DNA of 64,000 nt. Source: Halomonas sp. LR3S48 (lineage in GTDB: Bacteria; Pseudomonadota; Gammaproteobacteria; Pseudomonadales; Halomonadaceae). Every line of letters starts with the position of its first letter. Position 1 is the first letter of the stretch. Both the position numbers and the translations under genes were made by a program. Where the stretch lies: the NCBI RefSeq assembly GCF_025725665.1, contig NZ_CP107009.1, positions 3,844,001 to 3,908,000 of the forward strand, given 5' to 3'. A model generated the notes under the pieces. It did no database searches. It saw only the letters and a program-made list of their open reading frames with translations, and was not told the origin of the DNA. Of the stretch, positions 51,073 to 59,207 are shown one piece after another.

Positions 51073-51966
51073 ATGACGAGACCCTACCTACCGCTCAACG
51101 CCCTGCGCGCCTTCGAGGCCTCGGCCCGCCACCTGAGCTTCACCCGCGCCGCCGACGAGCTGAACGTGACCCAGGCGGCGGTGAGCCACCAGGTCAAGCT
51201 GCTGGAGGAACGCCTGGGCACGGCGCTGTTCAAGCGCCTGCCCCGCGGGCTGATGATCACCGCCGAGGGCGAGGCGCTGCTGCCGGTGACGCGCGATGCC
51301 TTCGACCGCATGGCGAACATGCTGGAGCGGCTCGAGGGCGGCAGGGTGCGCGACATTCTCAGTGTGGGTGCAGTGGGCACCTTCGCGGTAGGCTGGCTGC
51401 TCCCGCGGCTGGCAAGCTTCCAGCGCAGCCACCCGCTGATCGAGGTTCGCCTGTCAACCCACAACAACCGGGTCGACATGCCCATCGAAGGGCTGGACTA
51501 TGCCATTCGCTTCGGCGATGGCGCATGGCACGGGCTCGAGGCTCAGCGGCTGTTCGATGCCCCGCTTTCTGCCCTGTGCACCCCTCACCTGGCCGAATCC
51601 CTGCGCACGCCGGCAGACCTGGCCCGCCACACCCTGCTGCGCTCCTATCGCGAGAACGAATGGACGCATTGGTTCGCGGCGGCGGGTGTGTCGCGGCCAC
51701 CGGCAAGGGCTCATGGCGTGACCTTCGACTCGTCACTGGCCATGATGGAAGCTGCGGTGCAGGGCGTTGGCGTGGCCCTCGCCCCGCCGCGGATGTTCGG
51801 ACGACAGTTGAGCAGCGGCCAGGTCGTCCAGCCTTTCGACATCCATGCCGCGCTGGGTAGTTACTGGCTCACCCGGCTCAAGTCGCGCACGCCCAGCGCC
51901 GCCATGGAAGCCTTCCAGGCGTGGCTGCACGGCGAGGTACAGCGGGCCTACGGCGATGAGGCCTAG
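51073..51966 (+). CDS. ampR: AmpR-type LysR-family regulator
   Basis: A 297-residue LTTR. The opening MTRPYLPLNALRAFEASARHLSFTRAADELNVTQAAVSHQVKLLEE follows AmpR of enterobacteria and Pseudomonas nearly residue by residue, and RLPRGLMITAEGEALLPV continues the match. AmpR senses muropeptides and activates ampC. I chose ATG at 51073 for the canonical start; a TTG at 51043 is also in frame. It is divergent from a class D beta-lactamase gene, which is its likely target. Confidence 0.88.
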   Translation: MTRPYLPLNALRAFEASARHLSFTRAADELNVTQAAVSHQVKLLEERLGTALFKRLPRGLMITAEGEALLPVTRDAFDRMANMLERLEGGRVRDILSVGAVGTFAVGWLLPRLASFQRSHPLIEVRLSTHNNRVDMPIEGLDYAIRFGDGAWHGLEAQRLFDAPLSALCTPHLAESLRTPADLARHTLLRSYRENEWTHWFAAAGVSRPPARAHGVTFDSSLAMMEAAVQGVGVALAPPRMFGRQLSSGQVVQPFDIHAALGSYWLTRLKSRTPSAAMEAFQAWLHGEVQRAYGDEA

Positions 51967-52043
51967 GCATGGGTACCACCAAGCCTCTACTGCCGGCCCT
52001 GTGTTAGCCTTGGCTTTCATGTTGGTGAACGGACAGGAGAGCG

Positions 52044-52457
52044 ATGCTGCACATTTCCAATAGCGTGGAACTGCCCGACCACGAGATCGAGCTCAGCCAG
52101 ATCCGCGCTCAGGGAGCCGGTGGCCAGAACGTCAACAAGGTGGCTTCCGCGGTGCACCTGCGCTTCGATATCGCGAACTCCAGCCTGCCGCCCTTTTACA
52201 AGGAGCGGCTGCTGGCGCTGTCCGATCAGCGCATCACCAAGGAGGGCGTGGTGGTGCTCAAGGCGCAGAGCTACCGCACCTTCGAGCAGAACCGCGAGGA
52301 TGCCCTGGAGCGGCTCAAGGCGCTGATCCAGGAGGCGGTGAAGACGCGCAAGGCACGCAAGCCCACCAAGCCGACCCGCGCCTCGAAGCGCAGACGCATG
52401 GATAGCAAGACGAAGAAGGGGCAGACCAAGGCGTTGCGCGGCAAGCCCAAGATTTAG
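52044..52457 (+). CDS. arfB: Alternative ribosome-rescue factor ArfB
   Basis: A 137-residue peptidyl-tRNA hydrolase domain protein. The catalytic GGQ is at residues 26-28 (GAGGQNVNKVASAVHLRF), and a basic tail (RASKRRRMDSKTKKGQTKALRGKPKI) inserts in the mRNA channel in homologues. It releases nascent chains from stalled ribosomes without a stop codon. The length matches ArfB/YaeJ (140). Confidence 0.93.
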   Translation: MLHISNSVELPDHEIELSQIRAQGAGGQNVNKVASAVHLRFDIANSSLPPFYKERLLALSDQRITKEGVVVLKAQSYRTFEQNREDALERLKALIQEAVKTRKARKPTKPTRASKRRRMDSKTKKGQTKALRGKPKI

Positions 52458-52511
52458 CAAGCGACTGCTAGGCTTAACGCAACGTTGCGTACTTCAAGCC
52501 AAGGAGCCGTC

Positions 52512-53516
52512 ATGCCGTCGAGGAGAGTCTCACGTCCGCTGAGCCCGACGCTGGAGCGCCTGCATCTGACCTGGGACCTGCTGATCATGGTGCTGGTCGT
52601 GGCCAACCTGGCGCTGCTGCTGTTCGACAGCCTGTTCCTGCTGCCGCCACTGAACGATCTCTTCGCCACCGTCGCCCCGGGCCTGCACGGCGCCTATGAT
52701 CGTCACGTGCACGCCAACTTTATCGAGATCGACCTCGTCTTCGTCGCGATCTTCGTGCTCGACGTACTCCTGGGCTGGTCCGCAGCGATCGCCGAACGCC
52801 GCTATCACCGCTGGTTCTTCTACCCCTTCGTGCACTGGTACGACGTGCTGGGCTGCATCCCGCTGAGCGGCTTCCGACTCCTGCGCGTGCTGCGTATCTT
52901 CTCGCTGCTCTTCCGACTGCAGCGCCTGGGGCTGATCGACGTTCGCCGCTGGCAGCTCTACGCGTTCTATGCCAAATACTACGACGTCTTCTTCGAGGAG
53001 CTTTCCGATCGCGTGGCGCTGCGCCTGCTGGGCAACATGCAGGAACAGGTCCGTTCCGGCGACTCACTGTCGACGCGGATCATCGACCGGGTGGTGATGC
53101 CGCGCAAGCAGCAGTTGATCCACGAGCTTTCGCGTCGGTTGGAGGAGATGACCGGCAACGCCTATGCACGCAACCGAGAGGAGACGATGCGCTACGTCAG
53201 CGCGCTGGTCGGTCGTACCGTGGCCGAGAGCCAGGAGATAAGACGCCTGCGACGGCTGCCGATGGGTGATGCCGTCGCGCGCAGCATGCAATCGAGCCTT
53301 GCCGACCTGGCCTGCCGCCTGGTTCACGAGGCCATGGAGGGGCTGCGCTCGCCGGAGTTCACCGCACTGGTGGAGCGCCTGGCCGACAGCGGCTTCGATA
53401 CCTGGCTGCAGGTCGACGAGCACACCGACCGGGTGACCGAACAGGTGCTCGTCGACATGCTCGAACTGATCAAGGAACAGATCGCCGTCAAGCAGTGGCG
53501 GAACCGCTACGATTGA
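52512..53516 (+). CDS. Voltage-sensor-like four-helix membrane protein without pore
   Basis: A 334-residue protein resembling an ion-channel voltage-sensor domain. S1 lies at about residues 20-45, S2 at 70-93 with E72, D74 and D84, S3 at 100-118 with D111, and S4 contains arginines at 122, 125, 128, 135 and 138 (FRLLRVLRIF). No S5-pore-S6 follows. Instead, about 190 soluble residues with helices continue (VVMPRKQQLIHELSRRLEEM, AGxD-less C-terminus). ATG at 52512 has AAGGAG upstream. It may be a proton channel-like or signalling voltage sensor, or just a divergent ion transporter (inference). Confidence 0.65.
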   Translation: MPSRRVSRPLSPTLERLHLTWDLLIMVLVVANLALLLFDSLFLLPPLNDLFATVAPGLHGAYDRHVHANFIEIDLVFVAIFVLDVLLGWSAAIAERRYHRWFFYPFVHWYDVLGCIPLSGFRLLRVLRIFSLLFRLQRLGLIDVRRWQLYAFYAKYYDVFFEELSDRVALRLLGNMQEQVRSGDSLSTRIIDRVVMPRKQQLIHELSRRLEEMTGNAYARNREETMRYVSALVGRTVAESQEIRRLRRLPMGDAVARSMQSSLADLACRLVHEAMEGLRSPEFTALVERLADSGFDTWLQVDEHTDRVTEQVLVDMLELIKEQIAVKQWRNRYD

Positions 53517-53530
53517 GCCGTTTAGCCGAT

Positions 53531-54574
53531 TTATGGATGCCTAGAGCTGAGGATATGGTGCACCCCGCCACAGTCGACCATGGGATCCTCGCAGTTGACC
53601 ACGATCTCCGAGCGCGCCAGCACATAGCTCTTGCCGGTGATGGTGTTCTCCACCACCTGGTGCTTGCCGCCGGCCTCGCGTGCTTCGATGAACTGGCCGA
53701 TGAACCCCGTCTCGCGTAGCGAGACGGTTTCCAACTTGTCGCCTGGCTTGATGGTGCCTTCATAATGCATCAGTGCCAGCCGCGCCGAAGTGCCGGTGCC
53801 GGTGGTGCTGCGGCAGATCACGCCCGGGTGGACGTAGGTCGCCGAACGCGAGCGGTAGAAGTCGTCGGCGATCTGCTCCACCGGCCCCATGAAGTGCAGG
53901 AACGGTAGCGGCCCGACGTCGCCCAGGGTGTAGTGGGAGAAACCGCTGTGGGCCTGGATAGCCTCGACGATACGGTGCGCGCACTCGGCCAGCGCCCGCT
54001 CCTCCTCGCGCTTGAGCGAGAAGCCGAGCTCCTCGGCATCCACCAGGGCATAGAAGCCGCCGCTGTAGGCGATGCTGTAGGTCACATCGCCCACCTCTGG
54101 CACGTGGATGCGCGCGCGGTGGGTGTCGATGTAGCTCGGCAGGCCGCCACAGGTGATGGCCTCGACCACGCCGTTCTCCACTCGCGCTTCGATCTGGACC
54201 AGCCCGGCCGGGGATTCCAGCGTGAAATGCTGGATGCCCTCACGCTTGGGGACCAACCCGGTCTCGAGCAGCGCGGTAGCGGTGCAGATGGTATTGGAGC
54301 CGGAATAGACCGGATACCCCATCACTTCCATGATGATGTAGCCCATCTGCGCCTGGGGGTCGGTGGCGGGCACGATCAGGTCCACCGACATCTCGGGGAT
54401 GCCGTAGGGCTCGTTCAGCAGCAGCTTGCGCAGGCCGTCGGCGTCGTTCTCCAGGTACTCCATCTGCTGACGCACGGTGGCGCCGGGCAGGGGGTCGATA
54501 CCGCCGATCACGATGCGGCTGACGTCACCGCCGGCATGGGTGTCGAGCAGTTGCAGGGTGAGTTCGTGGCTCAT
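53531..54574 (-). CDS. Proline racemase family enzyme (hydroxyproline epimerase/dehydratase-like)
   Basis: A 347-residue protein of the proline racemase superfamily: DTHAGGDVSRIVIGG at the N-terminus, then the two catalytic positions YSGSNTI (Ser91) and STTGTGTSARLA (Thr258). Both Cys of true proline racemases are replaced, as in parts of the hydroxyproline-related branches. Trans-3-hydroxyproline dehydratase has Thr at the second site; Ser at the first points to a variant. ATG at 54574 overlaps the MDR gene's stop (ATGA). Activity uncertain. Confidence 0.82.
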   Translation of the reverse strand: MSHELTLQLLDTHAGGDVSRIVIGGIDPLPGATVRQQMEYLENDADGLRKLLLNEPYGIPEMSVDLIVPATDPQAQMGYIIMEVMGYPVYSGSNTICTATALLETGLVPKREGIQHFTLESPAGLVQIEARVENGVVEAITCGGLPSYIDTHRARIHVPEVGDVTYSIAYSGGFYALVDAEELGFSLKREEERALAECAHRIVEAIQAHSGFSHYTLGDVGPLPFLHFMGPVEQIADDFYRSRSATYVHPGVICRSTTGTGTSARLALMHYEGTIKPGDKLETVSLRETGFIGQFIEAREAGGKHQVVENTITGKSYVLARSEIVVNCEDPMVDCGGVHHILSSRHP

Positions 54575-55758
54575 GCCTTGTCCTTGAAAACGTTGCCTTC
54601 GAGCGCGAAGGGCGCGCCGTGTTCGGCCCACTGAGCGTCGGGCACGACGACGATCTTGCCCAGGTAATTGCTGCCGCGATTGACGAAGTAGCGCTCCGCC
54701 TCATGCAGTTCGGAGAGCTTGAAGGCGGCATGCAGCACCGGCTTGAGCTGGCCGCCGCGGATCCACTCGACCAATTGCTCGGCCTCCTCGCGAGTACCGT
54801 GGGAGACGCCGAAGATCTGCACCTGGTAAAGATAGATGCGCGTCCACATGATCTCGCTGAGGTTGCCGCCGCTGGCACCGGCGATGGAGAGCCGCGGGTA
54901 GGTGGAACGGGCCTTCATGTCGCCGATCATGGTGTCGATGAACAGATCGGTCATCTCGCCGCCGACCAGGTCCATCACGGCATCGATGGGCGCACCGCCG
55001 GTGGCATCGAGCACGCGCTCGACGAAGGTGGTCAGGTCGCCACGATCGATCACCGCCTCGGCACCCAGCTCGAGCAGGGCGTCCGCCTTGTCGGGCTGGC
55101 TCACCGCATAGGGAATCGCACCGACGATGCGGCACATCTGGATCAGCGCGGCACCCACACCGCCGCTGGCACCGCTGACCAGCACCCGCTCGCCCGCCGC
55201 TACCCTGGCCGAGGTCATCATGTGGTAGCCGGTCTGGTAGGAGCACATGCCCATCGCCGCCAGTTCGGCATCGGCAAGCTCCGGGTTCGCCACGTGGTGG
55301 AACTGGTCCGACGGCACGGCGATATACTCGGCGTAACCGCCGTCGGCGCCGTGGCCGTAGTAGTCGGGCGTCAGGTTGATGTCGCGGCGCTCGTCCGCGT
55401 AGAGGTTGAAGTCGAGCAGGCCGCGCTCACCGATTCGTGAGGCTGGAACCCCCTCGCCCACCGCCACCACCCGACCGGCCACGTCGGCGCCCTGTATCCG
55501 CGGGAAGGTCAGCGTGGGCTCGCCGCCCATGGCGAACGAGGTCACGTCACCCTTGTCCTTGGTCGGATAGAGCCCCTCGCGAGCCTTGCGATCGGTGTTG
55601 TTCTTGGCCGTGGCGGTGACCTGTACCAGCACCTCGCCCCGCCCCGGGCGGGGAGTGGCGACGTCGTCGCGATACACCAGTTTGTCGATATCGCCGTGGC
55701 CGGTCAGGACCATGGCATTCATGGTGGCCGGAATGGACGGCACGTTCTCTGTAGGCAT
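54571..55758 (-). CDS. MDR-family zinc-type/quinone-oxidoreductase-like dehydrogenase
   Basis: A 395-residue medium-chain dehydrogenase/reductase. The N-terminal GroES-like domain has IQGADVAGRVVAVGEGV, and the nucleotide-binding site is VLVSGASGGVGAALIQ (residues about 190-205). Cysteine zinc ligands are not in the usual places, so it is likely zinc-free. ATG at 55758 has AGGAGG six bases upstream. It is translationally coupled to the proline-racemase-family gene, implying a shared pathway. Confidence 0.87.
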   Translation of the reverse strand: MPTENVPSIPATMNAMVLTGHGDIDKLVYRDDVATPRPGRGEVLVQVTATAKNNTDRKAREGLYPTKDKGDVTSFAMGGEPTLTFPRIQGADVAGRVVAVGEGVPASRIGERGLLDFNLYADERRDINLTPDYYGHGADGGYAEYIAVPSDQFHHVANPELADAELAAMGMCSYQTGYHMMTSARVAAGERVLVSGASGGVGAALIQMCRIVGAIPYAVSQPDKADALLELGAEAVIDRGDLTTFVERVLDATGGAPIDAVMDLVGGEMTDLFIDTMIGDMKARSTYPRLSIAGASGGNLSEIMWTRIYLYQVQIFGVSHGTREEAEQLVEWIRGGQLKPVLHAAFKLSELHEAERYFVNRGSNYLGKIVVVPDAQWAEHGAPFALEGNVFKDKA

Positions 55759-56164
55759 GGTGATCCTCCTCGCTGAGCCTTGATGGCGGTCGCTTTCCAC
55801 GCCCTGGTCAAGCGGCTCCCCTTGACTTCATCACCCCGGCGATTCCAGGCAACGACATGCCGAAAAGCCAGCGCGCTGTTCGCGCCGACGGGGCGTCGTG
55901 GTGGAACGGGAAAAAGGGATGAGGTAGGGCAGCCTGTCCGGCGTGTCGATATGGGGCAGATTGAATCACGCCCTACCCCGGGCTGCATACCGTTGAGCCA
56001 GTGGATTTTTTTCTGTTTTAGCGAGCTCAGAGTGGGTGTTCTTTCTTCCCCTCGCATTTCCCGAACCGGCAGCGAGGTGAACCGGCATCACCTGGGCTAA
56101 GGCGCAGCAAACACCAGCTCGCTATCCTTAGGGACAGGACTGGACCGAGGTGAAGGAGACACCG
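55759..56164. other. 406-base intergenic region between divergent genes
   Basis: It separates the MDR gene start from the lipid-kinase gene start. It contains a TTTTTTTCTGTTTT tract near 56005-56020 and GTAGGGC/GCCCTAC arms at about 55924 and 55967. No coding or RNA gene is evident; promoters of both flanking genes are presumably here. Confidence 0.5.
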
Positions 56165-57094
56165 ATGAACTATTGGCTGATCGTCAACGACGCAGCTGGC
56201 GATGGCCGCCGGGGAGAGAGCTACTGGCGCGAGCATCTACAGGCGGCGGGCATCGATGAGGTGCAGGTTCGCGCACTTAGCGCTACCGATTGGGAACGCG
56301 AAGTGGCACCGGGAGACCGCCTCCTGGCGGCCGGCGGCGATGGCTCGGTCAACCGGGTGGCCTCGGTCTGCATCGAGCGCCATGCCGTGCTCGGCGTACT
56401 GCCCTCGGGAACGGCGAACGACTTTGCCCGCAACTTGAACCTGCCGGAAGATCCCGCCGCGTTGTGTCGCCTGGTGCGCTCGGGTCAGAGTGTGACGGTC
56501 GACGTGGCCTGGCTAAACGGTCACCTGTTCCTCAATGTCGCCCATATCGGGCTCGGCACCCTTCCCGCCAAAGATGCCTCCCAGGCGCAGAAACGACGGC
56601 TGGGCCGCTTCAGCTATCTGCTCACCCTGGCACAGCGGATCGGCCTGCAGAGCGGTATCCATGGTCGCATCGAGTGCAATGGCCAGGTCGTCGAGGGGCG
56701 CTGGCTTACCATCGCCATCGCCTCGGGCGCTTATTTTGGCGGCGGGCACGACATCGCCGAGGCCCGCATCGACGATGGCCTGCTGGACGTGGTGGCAGTA
56801 CGCCAGCGCTCCTGGCTGCGTCTGCTCGTCGCCTTCGTCATGGTCCGCCTGCTACGGCGTACGCCTCGACACGACGACACCGTGGTGCACCTCCAGGCAC
56901 CCCAATGTCATGTGCAATTGCGCAATGCCCATACGTTGACCGCGGATGGCGAGAACCTCGGCCGCATGTCCAACGTCTCGGCCTTCACACAGCGCGGTGT
57001 CCTCGAGGTGCTTTGCGAGCGGCCCGACCCGATTCAACCCTCGGCGCCGGAAGCGATACGCGACATGGCTCCACCCAGCGCTGAGGCGCCTTGA
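56165..57094 (+). CDS. Diacylglycerol/lipid kinase (YegS-like)
   Basis: A 309-residue kinase of the DAGK/YegS family. The nucleotide-binding LLAAGGDGSVNRV (G57-G-D-G60) and VLPSGTANDFARNL are complete, followed by the two-domain fold with VDVAWLNGHLFLNVAHIGLG. It would phosphorylate diacylglycerol or a related lipid at the membrane. ATG at 56165 has AAGGAG upstream. A truncated hydrolase follows directly. Confidence 0.88.
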   Translation: MNYWLIVNDAAGDGRRGESYWREHLQAAGIDEVQVRALSATDWEREVAPGDRLLAAGGDGSVNRVASVCIERHAVLGVLPSGTANDFARNLNLPEDPAALCRLVRSGQSVTVDVAWLNGHLFLNVAHIGLGTLPAKDASQAQKRRLGRFSYLLTLAQRIGLQSGIHGRIECNGQVVEGRWLTIAIASGAYFGGGHDIAEARIDDGLLDVVAVRQRSWLRLLVAFVMVRLLRRTPRHDDTVVHLQAPQCHVQLRNAHTLTADGENLGRMSNVSAFTQRGVLEVLCERPDPIQPSAPEAIRDMAPPSAEAP

Positions 57095-57105
57095 GGATCG
57101 CCGAT

Positions 57106-57746
57106 GCACCATAGGAAAGGCACCGCCATGGCGATGCGATGGCGCCGCCTTCCTCGACACGCTCTACCTGACACTGGCCGACGACTATGCCGTGCTGCCG
57201 AGCCTCGTGGCAGACATAGAGGCGGGGGACTACTCGCGCCTGCACGATTTCTTCCGCATCGACGACTACGATCCCGAGCCCGAGGCGCCCAACTATGCGC
57301 TCGGCTATTTCCTCGCCCATGTGTGCAGCGACATGGGCACGAACCGCCCGAGCGTGGCCGACTCCACCGCCGCCGTGGCCCGCGAACCCGCCGTGCTCGG
57401 CTTCGAGCCGCCGTGGCTATGTGCCTGGTGGGGCGAGGATGGCGACGTGCCGGTGGAACACAACGACCCGCCCGTCAGCGAGACGCCGGCACTGGCAATT
57501 CATGGCGAGATGGATCCTTGCTGCACCCCACGCTGGAGCGAACACCTGCGCCGTACCCTGCCCAACCTGCAGTACGTCGTCTACCAGGGCCTCGGGCACA
57601 GCCCGGTCAACGAGTGCCGCTCGACCATGGTCCAGGCCTTTCTCGACGACCCGCACCGCCCCGTCGACGACAGTTGTCGCGACGAAGTCGCCCACGAGCC
57701 CTGGGTCATCGAGCCCATTGCGACAAAGGAAGCCAGGGACACATGA
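57106..57746 (+). pseudogene. 5'-truncated alpha/beta hydrolase (TAP-like C-terminal part)
   Basis: About 210 codons encode the C-terminal part of a tripeptidyl-aminopeptidase-like alpha/beta hydrolase: AAFLDTLYLTLADDYAVLPSLVADIEAGDY, then the PF08386-like ALAIHGEMDPCCTP with the acid and VYQGLGHSPVN with the His. The N-terminal half with the nucleophile elbow GxSxG is missing; the lipid-kinase gene ends only 12 bases upstream. No credible start codon with a ribosome binding site is found. It is a remnant. Confidence 0.75.
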
Positions 57747-57754
57747 CGCGGACA

Positions 57755-59038
57755 TCAGGCCTGCTGCGGAGCGCGCAACAGCCAGGAGGCGATGGCGACC
57801 AGCGGCAGGCCGATGAGCGCCCCCGGGTACGCCCCGAGCAACAGGCTGGCTCCCAGGCCGACCAGCAGCGCCACGCCGCCGCTGGCGATACGCCAGGCGC
57901 GAGTGGTCGCGGCGACATGCGGCTTGCGGTAGCGCTCGAAGGCCACCACCGCGAGCATCACCGGCACCACCATCAGGGCGCACAACCCGAGCCACTCCAG
58001 GCGGCCGATCCAGAAGCTCGGCTCGCCCGGCACGTCGGCATTGATCGGCCAATCCAGCCATTGCCCCAGCCAGGCCGCCGGTAGTTCGGCCAGCTTGTGC
58101 CAGAGGTAGAGCTGCAGGCCGAACGCACCGAGCATCGCCATCCAACGCCCCAGTCGCTGGCGTTTCAAGAACCCCCTTACCGGCGTCTCGAAGAGCACCA
58201 CCAGCCCGACCTGGAACCACAGCACCCCGAGCAGGGCCAGCGTCGGCGGCAACACGTTGGTGTGGCCACCGGGACTACCGTTGACCATCGAGGCGGGGTA
58301 ACCGAGAGCGACTGCCGATACCAGCCAGACCAGGCCCATCAGCAACAGCGCGAACCCCAGCCGCCGCCCGGCGAAGCGGCCGTTCCACCAGGCGATGCCG
58401 AGCTGTTGCGGCAGCAGCCAGAAGAACAGCGTATTGATCCAGGCGAAATAGTCGTGACGCTCGGTGACCAGTGAACCCAGTTGAAGCCACTCGTCGACCG
58501 AAGCGGGACGGGAACGCAACAGATCCACTGCGACGATGCCCACGATCAACATGGCCGCCGCCCACAGGCCGAGGCGCCGGTCGGCCCACACGCTAAGCGG
58601 TAGCAACAGCTGTACGCCAAGCAGGATCAACAGGAACCAGAGATGCACGGTCAGTGAATGGTTGAGTACCTCGAGCACGCCTTCGCGGGTGATGAAGGCA
58701 ATGCCCACGACGAGAGACAGGATGGCCAGGTAGGTCACGGTCGGACGGGCCAGGCCCAGGGCACGATCCGCCCACCAGTGAACGTGGGGATCGCCGGCGC
58801 GGTAGCGCTCCCATACTCCTTCGGAGCTGACCGCGGCGGAGACGAAGAGGAACAGCGGTACGACCTGGAAGATCCAGGTAAAGAAACCCGCCGGTGCCCA
58901 GGCATCGAGTATGTGCCCGGTCTCCACCAGCCTGCCGTCCTCGAAGCGCGGCAGCGTGGCCACCCAGTGCCCGAGCATCACGGTCAGCAAGGCGACGGCA
59001 CGCAGCGCATCAGGGTAGGGATCGCGTGCGTGGTTCAT
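57755..59038 (-). CDS. Acyltransferase-3 family membrane protein
   Basis: A 427-residue membrane protein with about ten to twelve hydrophobic segments. The opening DPYPDALRAVALLTVMLGHW contains the conserved RAVA..V...H pattern with His24 of acyltransferase-3 (PF01757), and FVSAAVSSEGVWERYRAG follows the usual R-x10-H region. Such proteins acetylate or succinylate surface glycans or antibiotics. Substrate unknown. It converges with the truncated hydrolase gene. Confidence 0.85.
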   Translation of the reverse strand: MNHARDPYPDALRAVALLTVMLGHWVATLPRFEDGRLVETGHILDAWAPAGFFTWIFQVVPLFLFVSAAVSSEGVWERYRAGDPHVHWWADRALGLARPTVTYLAILSLVVGIAFITREGVLEVLNHSLTVHLWFLLILLGVQLLLPLSVWADRRLGLWAAAMLIVGIVAVDLLRSRPASVDEWLQLGSLVTERHDYFAWINTLFFWLLPQQLGIAWWNGRFAGRRLGFALLLMGLVWLVSAVALGYPASMVNGSPGGHTNVLPPTLALLGVLWFQVGLVVLFETPVRGFLKRQRLGRWMAMLGAFGLQLYLWHKLAELPAAWLGQWLDWPINADVPGEPSFWIGRLEWLGLCALMVVPVMLAVVAFERYRKPHVAATTRAWRIASGGVALLVGLGASLLLGAYPGALIGLPLVAIASWLLRAPQQA

Positions 59039-59207
59039 CTCTCCCTCCTTCCCTTGAGCGGATAGACGAAACGCCCGCCTCCGTCAGCAGCCTAGACGAC
59101 ACCGCTTCGACCGGCCAAGACACGCCGTGGCCGGTTCGATGCGCGATGGGTTTATTGCTACGTTGGGGGAGCATGGTGGGGAAGTATGGCATCGCTAGAG
59201 GATTGGT

